Assembly: GCA_034440575.1 (NCBI GenBank)
Contig: JAOTOL010001601.1
Coordinates: 1,232,001 to 1,296,000, forward strand
Length of the DNA: 64,000 bases
Direction of reading: 5' to 3'
DNA from: Imbricaverruca yamaguchii
Lineage: Eukaryota > Arthropoda > Thecostraca > Neoverrucidae
Part shown: in pieces, positions 44,901 through 55,724 of the stretch
Position numbering within the stretch: the first letter of the stretch is position 1
How the letters are laid out: each line of letters begins with the position of its first letter
The notes under the pieces: model-generated
Databases searched by the model: none
The model's input: the letters and a program-made list of their open reading frames with translations, nothing else
Told to the model about the DNA's origin: nothing
Program-made: the position numbers and the translations under genes

Positions 44901-45705
44901 GGAGCAGTTGCGGGCATCCGCACCGAACCTCCGGTGGTACCAGCAGTAGCCAGCTGGAGAGGTGTCGCGCTGTCGTACTCGTGGTCTGGACGCCGAGCGG
45001 GAGCCAGAGCGTCGAGCGGTGGGCGCCGCAGACCGATGCGGCCGGGCCATGGCCTCTTCCAGCCGCCGATTGGAAGTCTCGAGGCGGCTGACTATGGCAG
45101 TCAGGCTGACGATTGCGGCGTGGAAGTCGGACGTGCTGCTGGTGGGCTGTGGCCGAGACTGCGGCGATGATGTCGGTCGGTCGAGAGGCCTCGATAAACC
45201 GATCTGCCGCCTCTGCGAGGTCTTCCAGTGGCGTGGCCTCTGGCAGGAGGGCGAGTGCGGCCCGTGCCAATCGCGGCAGCCGCTGCAGGAAGAGAGTCCG
45301 CAGCAGCCCGCTGTCCGTGGGGGCGTCGCCGGCCGTCAACTGGCCGCGCATGTCGCGGAGCAGCTGGGACGGCGTCCTGTCTCCGAGCTGCTGGTGGCGC
45401 AGCAGGGCCTCAAGGCGACTAGTCCGTGACTGCGCCAGCCTCTGGCGCAGGGCGGCGCAGAGTGCGTCAAAGTTGCCCGGCTGCCCGATGACCACATCGC
45501 GGACTTGCGATGCGATGGCCATGGGCAGGTTGGCCACCAACAACTTGAATTTGATGGCTGGTTCGGTGATGCCAGCAACATCGAACGCGCAGTCCACCTG
45601 CACCAGCCACAGCTCGGCTTCCTCAGGAGAGAATGAAGGGAGCCGGAACGACGTCATGGGACGCGGCGGCGCACTGTCGGGGGCGCTTGCCGGCGAGAAA
45701 GACAT
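44862..45705 (-). pseudogene. Gypsy gag with CHCC zinc finger, frameshifted
   Basis: The likely start is the ATG at 45705 ([11 protein letters not shown]), 222 bp after the 5' LTR, followed by a capsid-like helical region ([25 protein letters not shown]). After about 45150 (DIIAAVS) the true product lies in the next frame, through [20 protein letters not shown] and the finger [19 protein letters not shown], to a TGA at 44862-44864. A one-base excess around 45145-45160 would explain the jump. The original frame stays open through this part by chance, which hides the break. Gag assembles the virus-like particle and binds element RNA. Confidence 0.85.
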
Positions 45706-45908
45706 CACTAACACACGGCAGTTGCGCTCGCTGCGCCAAATGTCACCCTGCCGATTTCGCGCGAACGTCTCGCCGAGGTCCCCAGGGCGACAGAAGCGGA
45801 TGGGCGTGCGACGAGTGGAGGGGCAGGACCGGTCGGACACGCGGATAGTGGAGGCAGAACCGAACGGGGCGTGCGGAGATTGGGCAGAGACACACAGCGG
45901 CTCCCCAG

Positions 45909-45926
45909 ATCACGTCGGGGTCACCA
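45909..45926 (-). other. primer-binding site, tRNA-Trp
   Basis: The minus strand reads TGGTGACCCCGACGTGAT one base after the 5' LTR. It is the exact complement of 18 nt at the 3' end of metazoan tRNA-Trp including CCA (ATCACGTCGGGGTCACCA), recalled from the known tRNA sequence. Confidence 0.9.
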
Positions 45927-45927
45927 A

Positions 45928-46514
45928 TGTAGCGCCTAGGGGTGCGTGTGGATGTGTGGATAGGAGTATGGTGATCTGGGAGAGACGCCTTTACCAATTG
46001 ACACCTAGACCGTGCACAGCAGTGCTATACAGGCCTCTCAGTGCGGACGGGCGTCTCATGGGGATACCTACGCTGCCGCTGCGGAGTCGCGTCGCCACCT
46101 CTGCCGGAGTCGCGTCGCCAGCGCCCAGTAAAACCACTCGCTGGGTCTGGGTACGAGAACTCTGTATTGACACGACGACATAGCGGTACTTCACGCTGAC
46201 TAGAACATACAGTGTACTAGTAAAGACACTAATGTGCGCAGCTTTGGAGAGGTAAATGCAAGCGAGTTAAGTATACAGGTAAGTCGGCTCAGTGAAGTGG
46301 AAGGCTATTATGTCAGATGTCTACTGGACATAGAGCATTGTAGATGAGCGGAGAAATGAGATGAAACGGGCCTGGATGCATAATTAACAACACTGCCCTC
46401 TAGCGTCAATAGAGCGAACTACAAGTTGAGACACTAGATGGCGGGCGCGCGCTCACCAGCGGCTACGAGTTACCAGCTGGCCGCCAGATGGCCGGCGGAT
46501 CCGCATCCGCTACA
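45928..46514 (-). repeat. 5' LTR of the Gypsy element
   Basis: 587 bp, differing from 40963-41549 at the CCTAGGGG / CCTGAGGG site (two bases) and at GGCTATTATG / GGCTATAATG (one base). This is the promoter-bearing LTR for the minus-strand element. The small frames inside it are not genes. Confidence 0.95.
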
Positions 46515-47750
46515 GTTAGTTATCTGGAAGGTAGCAGATTGATTCAAGATACTCAACATGGATTTAGAAAAGGACGATCGTGTCTCACAAACCTCTTGGA
46601 CTTTTTGAACTTCGCCACAGAACAATTTGATCAGGGAAATCAGGTTGATGTAGCATATCTTGACTTTAGTAAGGCCTTTGACAAGGTATCCCATAAACGG
46701 TTAATGATACAGCTTCAGTCCCATGGTATTGCAGGTGGGATCTTAAAATGGATAGAGTTGTGGCTTTCAGGTAGACAGCAAAGAGTGATGCTAAATGGTA
46801 CAAAGTCATCATGGCAAAATGTTCTTAGTGGAGTCCCCCAGGGGTCAGTACTAGGGCCATCACTGTTCATTATATTTGTAAATAGCATTGAAAGTGGCCT
46901 AAGCAGTAAAGTTTTGAAATTTGCAGATGATTTGAAGGTCTTTAGGGCAATAACAGGTCAGGATGAGCATATCTCGCTGCAAAAAGACTTAGACGAACTT
47001 GTGAAGTGGTCCGAAGAATGGCAAATGAAATTTAACTTTGATAAGTGCAAAATCATGCATGTAGGTAAGCAGCATATGAAGGCCCCATACTTGATGGGTG
47101 GCCAAGTGCTATCAGTGACTCAACAGGAGAAGGATTTAGGTGTTATTCTAAACACAAAACTGGGGGGATCAGAACAGACCAAGGAAGCCAGGAAGAAGGC
47201 ACTGAGAATGCTCGGGGCAATAAATAGGAATGTATCATACAGAAGTGAGGAAGTGATCAGGAAGCTTTACTGTGCATACGTCAGGCCACATTTGGAATAC
47301 TGCATCCAAGCTTGGTCTCCTAGCTATGAAAAAGATTGTTGGCTTTTAGAGAGAGTACAAAAGAGGGCTACAAAAATGGTTAATGACATAAGCAACCTGG
47401 CATATGAGGAAAGATTGAAGAAATTGAATATGTTTTCACTTAGATATAGAAGGCTGAGAGGAGATCTCATCGAGGTCTTTAAATTTGTCAATGGTCTGGA
47501 GAGGGGATACCTTGGGGAAATGTTTGAATTTAACAGAAATGATGCAATTAGAGGTCATAAATTCAAAATTAAAATTAACCACAGCAGAACAAGATTAAGG
47601 CAAACTTTCTTCACCAACAGGGTAGTGGAACACTGGAACCAGCTGCCAGAAAACATCGTCAGTAGCAGCACATTGAACATCTTTAAAAACAGCATAGACA
47701 ATCATTATAAGAATAGAGGGCTTGCTTTTCAGTATTACAGGGAGGGCTGA
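46515..47750 (+). pseudogene. CR1/Jockey-type RT, C-terminal piece
   Basis: Continues the RT immediately after the insertion: QHGFRKGRSCLTNLLDF, YLDFSKAFDKV, SGVPQGSVLGP, the catalytic FADD box, and the C-terminal VQKRATKMV / HWNQLPENIV region typical of this group. It ends in a TGA at 47748-47750. The frame is intact across this piece and in register with 40424-40962 once one copy of the 4-bp target duplication is discounted. Confidence 0.94.
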
Positions 47751-47859
47751 TTGGCAGATTTGGTGGGCAACTGGTTCAGTGTACAGAGTGCAACCAAGAA
47801 GGGCCCTTGTGGCTCATAGTTGCACTAATCTTTTATGTCTTTATGTCTTTATGAACTAA

Positions 47860-49770
47860 TCCATTCATATATACGCTGCCTGCAGGTGATATTACAATTT
47901 GTGGAGGAATTTAAAGCTACGGTTATGATGCGACATCTGTATGCATAGGTGAATAGCGAATATGCCAATAATATTATTATTACGGGGATCTTCGTTCATG
48001 TTGGGTGGGGGACGTGCACCAGCATGGCGGGGCGCTAGAACTGCTACACACGCTAGAAGGGGCTATGTCGAGCGGTCCATATTGACTCTGATCTGAAGTC
48101 AGAGTATCCCGGGGAGGGTGATGTAGAGGTCCAAGGTTGCCGTTCTACAAACCATGGTGAGCCCATTGACGATGTATGCTTGATGCCGTAAGCACAGCGT
48201 ATTGCTCTCTTAAATGAGTATAAAATGAGTGGTTGGCCCATGACTAAACCAGATCCCGCCATCCTTGCTCCCAAAGGATAGAAGCTGTCGGAGGGTTATC
48301 ATTCGATCTTTATCGACCCCCATGCTAAATCTGGGTATACCAGATTGTTTGTGTGTGGAGGGTGGGTAGGGGTGGGGGAGCAGCAGAGGTCTCCATTTTT
48401 CATATCGTGCTTTCCCCTCCCGCTGGTGACGCGCGTTTGGCTTAGGCTCAGAAATATTGATCGAGAGAAACACGTAGTCTGGAATCGTGGGGTCACGGTT
48501 TGTTTTAATTCCTAGTATGAAATAATAATTAGTCGCACTTCAACCAATTTGACTCCATATGGTTGTCACTTCCCGAACGGAATGGGGTGGGGGGCACTCG
48601 TTGCACTGCTCCGGGAGCCTGCGATAATGCAAATTTAGTGTCTTGAATAGCACAATTCGCCACCAAAGCGAAAACACAAGATGGTCGAGGTTCGTGATAT
48701 TCACGAATGGTCTGTAAGCAGAAATGTCCAACGTTTACTGATTTACAACTGGGATATTTTGTAACGACATATACCCTGTGAAGCCGGTTGGTCAGCCAGA
48801 TCATCTTCTATTATTTTTGGTGATTCTCTTACATTCACCATAGAAATGACCAAACATAATTCTGCCGCAGTTGTACACCGGTATATTAGCAGCTCAAGCT
48901 TGGGGGGACACATCGCCACTTGGGGGAATGGGGGAGGAGTGAGAGAGGGGAGGGGTGGACATGTCCCCTTCCGGTCTCTTCCAGAGATTGCATCCATGCC
49001 CCACCCTGTACTATGAGCAGCCATTCCACGCATGCGAGCTCGTTCTGAGCGATGGCTTCGTCGGCCGGGCGTAGCGAAAGCACCCACGGCCGGCCAACGT
49101 TCCACTGAGCCATTGCATTCCATTGCATAACAGCCATTCCATTGAACTACAACTGGCAATTCGTTGACGGCGCCAGGCGTCACACTGGCGTGCGTCCACA
49201 CGTCGACACCATCACGTGGGCATCAGACAACACACCTCTGATGTGCTGATCTCGAGAGACTGACAGCCGCCCGACGCCCGGCGGACAACCGACCTCCAGT
49301 GTCACCGGTCGCACGCTCTGACTGGGCCCCGAACACCCATCCATACGGGCTTAGTGTGTCCAGGAAGACAGCGCACGGCGTATGGCAACAATCAGCACGA
49401 CGTGTATTCCAGCCCTCTGCGAGCATCGGCCCATGCACTCGGATTCAATAAGCCAATGCCGGAGCTTGGTCCCGGCTCAAAACTCGGTAATGCGCCTGTG
49501 CTGCCAGGAACTGTGCTCGGTGTGGCATAATCATCAGCACGCATACACAAAAAATAGCCTTGTGCGAGCAATTCATCTCATCCGCCAACTCAATATCACG
49601 GCACACCGCACAGCAAGCAGGCGCAACCGATCACTTTCGATCACCGACCACCATTCGCATAGCATACAGTCCAAGCTCCATGGTTGACGCCCTCACTCGT
49701 CACACTTAGCAAACACGGTCGCCAAATAGTGGCTTCGAGCCAAGTTTGGTTCGGTGTGTGGGGGCGGAAA
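47860..49770. other. intergenic, no gene recognised
   Basis: Region 3' of the ISOC gene and beyond the LINE tail. No conserved peptide, RNA or repeat family was identified. Confidence 0.45.
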
Positions 49771-49775
49771 GAGGA

Positions 49776-49781
49776 TTTATT
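49776..49781 (-). promoter_or_regulatory. distal copy of the polyadenylation hexamer
   Basis: AATAAA on the minus strand inside the outer target duplication of the SINE. Together with 49971-49976 it brackets the element. Confidence 0.5.
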
Positions 49782-49786
49782 GTGAT

Positions 49787-49968
49787 GTTGTTTGTTTATT
49801 GGTTGGTTCACGACACACTTTATGCACATTCACGGCTAATGGCGCCGCCCACACTGTTTCGCCGGTGGGCCGCGGGATTGGGAAATGTCCTGAGTGGCGC
49901 TAGAGTCGAATCCGGGACCTTTGGTACCCATAGCCCGACACCTCAACCACTCGGCCATCCCCACCCCC
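49787..49968 (-). mobile_element. SINE family A, full-length copy next to the ISOC stop codon
   Basis: 182 bp with a perfect 13-bp target duplication GATTTATTGTGAT (49774-49786 and 49969-49981). The minus-strand head GGGGATGGCCGAGTGGTTGA and box-B-like GGATTCGACTC derive from a tRNA-Ser/Leu type. It is in the same orientation as the ISOC gene and begins 13 bp after its stop codon. Confidence 0.93.
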
Positions 49969-49970
49969 GA

Positions 49971-49976
49971 TTTATT
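49971..49976 (-). promoter_or_regulatory. AATAAA hexamer just after the ISOC stop
   Basis: Minus strand AATAAA lies 5 nt after the TGA stop, within the target-duplicated segment. It is very close to the stop, and the SINE tail holds another (49795-49800), so the functional signal is uncertain. Confidence 0.5.
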
Positions 49977-49981
49977 GTGAT

Positions 49982-50147
49982 TCACTGCGACGTTGGCAGC
50001 AGACCCGAGTCAGGTGATGGCGTCCAGATCACCTTTTGGATCTGGCGGAACTTCGGGTGCGCCGAGTTGGGCGCCAGTCCGAGAATGGCGCATTCGCTGG
50101 TGGTCAGGAACGCACCCATGTGGCGCATCCGGTCCAGCGCGAACATC
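49982..50147 (-). CDS. ISOC exon 4 (residues 151-205 and stop)
   Basis: 166 nt from acceptor TTCGTCAG, encoding [20 protein letters not shown] and [13 protein letters not shown] to the TGA at 49982-49984. Confidence 0.94.
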
Positions 50148-52469
50148 CTGACGAACATAATATTTTCTGAAGCTGCCGGCCAACCAATGGACGGGGATAA
50201 ATCTAGCCCTAGAAGGATTATCTGAGGTCAAGGCGAGGGCTACATAGATACTTATGGTGGCAGAAAAATAATTGTGGGGGTAATACATGAAGGTTTGGAG
50301 AGTTTCAAATGAATTGAAGGGGGCAAACTCCATATAGTTCCATGTTAAAAGTTGAAATTGTTTTGGGAGCAAAGCCAACATTGAAGGTGCACTTGCCCCC
50401 TCAAAGGCATATAAAACAACTCCCCTGCCTGCAAGAATTGTTGGGGAGTTATCGGGCGCGTCGCCGCTGGCCTAGATGACGCTAGCGTCGCCGGCGCCGC
50501 GCCCGCTGCATCGCCGTCGTTCGGTCGCTATCATCGGAATTGAATCCCAGGAAGTTGAATACAATATCACAGAAACACATCGTGACCACTTGTGCGTCGT
50601 CAGAGCCCGACATAAAACATACGGAAGATTGCAAAATCACATGATATCGGCAGCTCCAGTCACCAAATACCTATCGATAACAACAAATACCGGAGCAGTG
50701 GTGACGGCGATGTTTCCCATGCTTCACGCCACGATAAAATCGCCAAGCCAAGGAGCTAAGAGAGCCATACCCCTCCATCCCCTGTCAGGAGGTTCATCGG
50801 GAGGAAAAACCCTTCGTCACAGAAGGTCCTCTCAGACGCAGGACGCATTCACAATCGCATATATTCCTAATTTGTGCTTCAAAGTAGCGGTGGCGCACAC
50901 ATATCATACTCTTGAGGAACGCTTTATTTCTAGGGCGCAAACCCGAGCGCTTTGGCGACTCACTGAGATATGCAACAGATAATATATCAAGAGCAACTAG
51001 CCTTGCCTATGCTGCCCCACACCTCTCATCTCAACTTATCGTGTAGACAGCGGCTGCATAACACCGACGGACAGGTTGTATGTCACACAGACAGCTCCCA
51101 CAGTAAAAGGCATTCGCTCGTGCTACACACTCTCCGCTCCTACAACACAGACTCGCCGATCTTATTGTAAAACCATTCGCTGATGCAAAAAAAACTCGCC
51201 GATCCTGAAATAAAGACCTACTTCTACAGTACAAATCCTCTGCTCGTGTAGTGCAGACCCTTCGCTCTCACAGTTCCTTCCTCCTATATCCTTGCTCCAC
51301 GCACTCTGCGCTCCCATAGCACATGCTTGATGTTCTTATAGTGCAGGCTCTCCGTGAGCACAGCGCGTACTCCCCGCCACTCAGGACATTTCCCAATACC
51401 GCGGCCCACCGGCGAAACAGTGTGGGCGGCGCCATTAGCCGTTAATGTGCATAAAGTGTGTCGTGAACCAACCAATAAACAAACAAGCGCGTACTTCCCA
51501 CTCCTAAGAGCGTATCTCATAATATTTCCAGCTCCAATAGTGCAGGTTCCCAGTATGCACTTACCGCTCCTACGGTACAAGCCCTCCGTATGCATAATGT
51601 AAGCTCATCGCACCTCAAGACCTCCGTACGCATACCGTAAACACTTCACTCCTACAGAACGTACCTCCAGCTTCTTAGTACAGACCCCAAGCTGGCATAC
51701 CGTACTTTAGCACAGGTTGTCTACCTGTGATCTACCCGTGACCTACCCGTGACCTACCTGTCGACCTGGTTGCGCGATGCACAGGCGTCTGCCACCACAT
51801 GCACGTCGTACCCCCTCTCCAGCAGGTCCATAGTGGTGTGCAGGATGCAGGCGTGGGTCTCGATGCCGCATAACAGCACGGAGTTCACCTGACGCAGCAT
51901 CCAGACCAGTTCCAGGCGCACAACACTCGCTAAGATGGGACCAATTTGGAGCATTCAGATACGATATGCGAGTTTGCTAACGTTGGGGAAGTTTGAAAGA
52001 AGACATGACACCTTCTCGCCCTACTCCCCCTCACCCAAAGAAAAAAGAGTATGCGTCGGAAACATGGAAAGCCTCTAAACTGGCTGAAAACTATAAGTGC
52101 CAAATGAGTGGCTTACAATGATGCTCGACTACATAAACTGTTCCCCAAGTTGATCTGCTTCAAGCGGTTCCAAACTAATAAAGGGTGTCGACGGGAACAT
52201 ATATTTTATTTAAAAAATGAATTTACGATAATCAATATACGTAAGGGAGCGCAACAGCTGCAACGTGTTTACCGTTTGCAACCCCCTCCATCAAGGAAAT
52301 GCACTTCACCTTCTAACTATTCCCAAACATCGGTTAAGGCTGTTCAGTTGTCAAAACATGGACCAACAATCAGAGGCGATATTGATTAATAGCTAGATTT
52401 GCGAGACATTAGTGTCAGATCCTCTGTGTGCTTCATATCATTTCTCTCAGATACATGTATATATATATG

Positions 52470-52558
<89 letters not shown>

Positions 52559-54103
52559 ATATATGTGGAGTGTGCCCTATGGCCACACTCCATAGAGTCA
52601 CATGCCAAATGTTCAAATCATTTGGAGCAAAGCCGACAATGAGGGGTACTTGCCCACTCAAAAGCATATAAAACAATATCTTTGAAAAGACCACATAATA
52701 GATGATCTCTGTACCTGAAATTGTGCAAGGAGATGCTAATAATGAGCATACACATGATACTCATGCACGAAATACTCTTCGAAATGAGTCATCGAGCACA
52801 TCGACTAGCAGGATGTCGATACTTGCTCGGAAAGGATGTCTATTCAGTGCTCAGACAGTGGTACATTCTATCCAATTCCAAAAATGATTTATCACAGATT
52901 TCCCTCTCCCCACCATATCTCACCCCAGACGTGTCAACAACAAATACCTGTTATCTTTCAGCAGGACCAGGAACCAGCAAGTGCTGGAAATTGGATACAA
53001 TGAGATGGATAAATGGTTCTGCCCCAAAAATGGTCATGTTTCAGACAAAAAAGACGCCCATTCATGGATTTATAAAACCTCATGAAAACTCTATGCCAGA
53101 GGGCTCCAACCTACAGCTCATCAAAACTGGTAAACATTGGTGATAAAATTGGCAAATACCTCTATCACGCCAAAAAACTAGTGTTCTTGGTAAAAATTCC
53201 TCGCTTTCAAGTGATATCAATGCACTTGTCCTAGGATGCCTGTCCTCTCTGTCTGTCTGTATGTATGTCTGCCCCTCGATACGTCTGTATCGATAGCTGC
53301 CGTTTGATACCTGTCTCCAGATACCTGATCTCGCTTGGAAGATCGAGGACGTACAACTCCCAGCTTTAAGAATGCATGGCAATGCATGACAGTGAAGAAA
53401 ATAGATACCTGTAGAAGAAACCAAGAACAATCGCTCTAGCTTCGATAACTGATAAGCATACACACATTTCCGTTGGCCATCAGTGCTTCTTCCACCTCCG
53501 GGATACACATGGAGAACTGCGTCTTGGAAATTGGCTTCAAGCCATACTTTTCTATCTCCAGTTCTGGTACAGTATGCCCCAAACCTGAAATTCGCACAAA
53601 TTCATGAAATTCATGAAATTTCCTTATTATTTTACACCACATTTGTTCAAATGATATTCTGAGATACAAGACATTCACTTTCCAATTTCTTACTCAAAAG
53701 AAGAAAGCAAATGAGAATCACTATGCACGGGGATATAGCAAATATTGTTGACATTCCAGTTCTGACTGGCAAATCAAGTATGGCTAGCAGAGTTTGCTTG
53801 GTACATTAAAGCTGCATATTTTCACCAAAAATAATATTTGATTTGCTCCAAGCGGACACGATTTCTATTATAGATTCTCACCATGCACAAGAACAACTAA
53901 CCTTTAGGATATTGCTCGGTGACGATAACATGCATATCCAAAATGGTTGCAGCCTGCAGGAGTCTATTAGACGTTTGCACAATCTGCTCGAAGTGCTTAA
54001 TGTTCGGTCTGAATTTCTCCTGCATGTCGCAGAGGAACAGCGCCGTGTTCTGAGGCGACAGGCGTCCCAGGCGTCCCGCAGCTTTCGCCACCCTAGCCGC
54101 CAT
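49982..54103 (-). CDS. isochorismatase domain-containing protein (ISOC1/ISOC2-like), complete, 4 exons
   Basis: Exons 54103-53902, 53584-53466, 51888-51758 and 50147-49982 join to 618 nt, giving 205 residues, the length of ISOC2. The family is the isochorismatase-like cysteine hydrolase fold, but animal ISOC proteins have no firmly established substrate. Motifs are [15 protein letters not shown] with D26, [19 protein letters not shown] with K88, and [13 protein letters not shown] with C121, together the Asp-Lys-Cys triad. [20 protein letters not shown] and [10 protein letters not shown] follow, and the protein ends [11 protein letters not shown]. All introns are GT/AG (donors GTTAGT, GTGTGT, GTAGGT). 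The start at 54103 ([10 protein letters not shown]) was chosen for length; an upstream in-frame ATG at 54139 exists. ISOC1 versus ISOC2 orthology cannot be settled here. Confidence 0.95.
51000..51720. repeat. degenerate ~30-bp tandem array in ISOC intron 3, split by a SINE
   Basis: Diverged units around (T/C)TC(C/G)GCTCCTACAGTACAGA-like cores recur about every 28-33 bp from 51000 to 51360 and 51500 to 51710. The middle is a family A SINE. Unit boundaries are hard to fix by eye. Confidence 0.55.
51376..51486 (+). mobile_element. SINE family A, 5'-truncated copy
   Basis: Plus-strand copy lacking the tRNA-like head. It runs from GCCACTCAGGACATTTCCC to AACCAACCAATAAACAAAC and is flanked by the 13-bp duplication GCGCGTACT(C/T)CCC (51363-51375 and 51487-51499). 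It is opposite in orientation to the ISOC gene and lies in its intron 3. Confidence 0.9.
51758..51888 (-). CDS. ISOC exon 3 (residues 108-150 plus 2 nt)
   Basis: 131 nt from acceptor CTGCGTCAG, carrying the catalytic Cys segment [10 protein letters not shown] and [13 protein letters not shown]. The donor GTAGGT is placed after GTCGACAG. Confidence 0.93.
52452..52566. repeat. (TA)n microsatellite in ISOC intron 2
   Basis: Almost pure TA for about 100 bp with short TGTATG variants at the left edge. Confidence 0.95.
53466..53584 (-). CDS. ISOC exon 2 (residues 68-107)
   Basis: 119 nt from acceptor [28 protein letters not shown] and the Lys of SKTQFSM. The donor GTGTGT after ...MANGN is the best available but not strong, so the 3' boundary could shift by a few codons. 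Confidence 0.88.
53902..54103 (-). CDS. ISOC exon 1 (residues 1-67 plus 1 nt)
   Basis: 202 nt with the nucleophile-activating Asp in FLCDMQEKF and the segment [10 protein letters not shown]. Donor GTTAGT. Confidence 0.94.
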
Positions 54104-54554
54104 CGTCTGTGCCACAGATGGATGCGTTAACAGTAGCAAAGCCCAGTCTATTACAAAACGTCAGTTCGCAACTCATCAGCAGCTCGACTTTCGAGCACAG
54201 CCACGACCAAGCGGCATGACGGTCCCCAGCACTCCGGGGTACTTGGAACATCTGTGCCACACACATGTAGGCTTTTCTACCTGTTATTTTTACACTCAAT
54301 ATGTGCTCACTACACATCAAAACTTATGTATCCAGCCCACAGTGGAAGATGGGCATGAACTGTGTGCAATTTCCACTTGATTTCACTCCGAACGTCTTTT
54401 TTAACCGGTGACTGATCCAAAACATTTTGGCTGAGCACGAGCTTGGAATTTAACGATACCCCCTGGGGATACGTGGAAAAGAACTAGCCAAAAATACCAG
54501 CATCCTTCAAAAGTTACAACATTCATTTTGCGACACCAAAATACTATTGCATTC

Positions 54555-55405
54555 ACGCTTTCAAGGCCCATCACTAGGTCCATCATCTTTTCGAACAACC
54601 TCGGCTTGCACGTCCGGATATCACACGTCACTCAGTTCGCAGACGATACCCACGTCTCAATCTCGCTATATCCGCTACTGCATATCTGTTTACGGGAACG
54701 GGTTGGCAGCAAACATCCACAAACTAGACAAAATCATCAACTTCACCACTAGAGCCTTGTCAGATCTACAGATATCTGACCATATTTCCGATGCCCGTAA
54801 TGAGTTGGGTCTCCTCACCGCACCCGATCTGCAACGCATCCTTACTTTGCTCCACAAGATCATTCTGACGGATGAGCCAACGCACATTGTCGGTCAAATC
54901 ACTGCAAACTGTACCCTGCAAAACAGTCACACACGTGCAGGCGACCACCTGCACCTGCCAGCCATACACAGAGGCTGGCCGCAGGAGATTTCTTTACTCG
55001 TCTGTTTTCCTCTATAACAAGCTTCCTACTGAAACAAAAACATCGATGCTGTATTGCTTCAAGAAACATGCACTAGCACATCTCCATGAACAAAACTAGT
55101 CGCACAAAAACAAACTTACACAATGAATGTGTGTACAGTATGAACTCACCTTTAGGTCATCACTTTCGTATCACTTCCATAAACTACTCGTTTATGGATC
55201 GTGTTGCAAACACGGTGCATGTAGTGCAGATAGTGATATTGGTATTGTAGTATGTTGGTGTACGAATGTTTGTTGTGCATCTGCTCCCACCATTGACCAC
55301 AAATCTATCCTCTCTTTGTAAATATATGCGAATGATACCCAGACTGTCCATAATAGCCACTGCACGTGGGGCATGTATTGAGAAATAAGTAAATAAATAA
55401 ATAAC
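54555..55405 (+). pseudogene. 3' fragment of a second LINE (RT end and 3' UTR)
   Basis: QFADDTHVSI, the RT catalytic box, appears near 54640 in one frame. The C-terminal block (LDKIINFTTRALSDLQISDH, ELGLLTAPDLQRIL, LLHKI) follows in another frame, and the ending (GRRRFLYSSVFLYNKLP) in a third. A 3' UTR ends in TAAATAAATAAATAA near 55402. The three frames show at least two indels, so this is an old 5'-truncated copy. It differs from both other LINEs here and lies about 450 bp upstream of the ISOC start codon. Confidence 0.8.
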
Positions 55406-55724
55406 TTGAATTGACCTCCATTGCCTCCTGTTTTCATACAAACATGAAACATTTGACCTAGCTGGCTTGCTTGTGCAACAAATCCTCAAACATGTTCTCC
55501 ATCGTAGTATCTGGTTGTTAAGCAGGTGCTTGAGGCTCTCTTGAGCCGCGGCACGCTTGGCTGCGCCCGCGTCGCCGTCGCAAGCGCAATTGCTATGAGA
55601 TGTGATAAAAAGCCACCCCCCATAGGATACCCCAGCATCTGTCTAATGGCGACACACATTGACGAATTCGTGTTTATTCGTATACTGCTGTTCGCGAAAT
55701 AAACATTTTTTAGCGTAAGGTTCG

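Larger units (their letters stand above)
40963..46514 (-). mobile_element. Ty3/Gypsy LTR retrotransposon, CsRn1-like, 5552 bp
   Basis: Complete element with two 587-bp LTRs (TGTAGC...GCTACA), a 4-bp target duplication GTTA (40959-40962 and 46515-46518), a PBS, a polypurine tract, gag and pol. The PBS is complementary to tRNA-Trp and the Gag finger is CHCC-type (YCWYHRRFG...C...C), both features reported for the CsRn1 clade of Ty3/Gypsy. The LTRs differ by only three bases by eye, so insertion is recent. Pol nevertheless has a frame break, and gag another, so this copy is probably non-autonomous unless these are sequence errors. No env-like frame was seen. Confidence 0.95.
40420..47853 (+). 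mobile_element. CR1/Jockey-type LINE, 5'-truncated, split by a Gypsy element
   Basis: Plus-strand reverse transcriptase sequence occurs in two pieces, 40424-40962 and 46515-47750, with an LTR retrotransposon between. The 3' end carries TTTTATGTCTTTATGTCTTT, a short tandem terminal repeat of the kind many CR1-like LINEs have in place of poly-A. The 5' end stops inside the linker before the RT, so endonuclease and ORF1 are missing. Confidence 0.93.

Noticed and set aside
45113..46183. 356-codon plus-strand frame
   Set aside because: Antisense to gag and running through the 5' LTR; the tail is repeated in the other LTR.
49900..49968. Possible minus-strand tRNA-Ser/Leu gene
   Set aside because: Only the head of SINE family A; box B is altered and the body follows directly.
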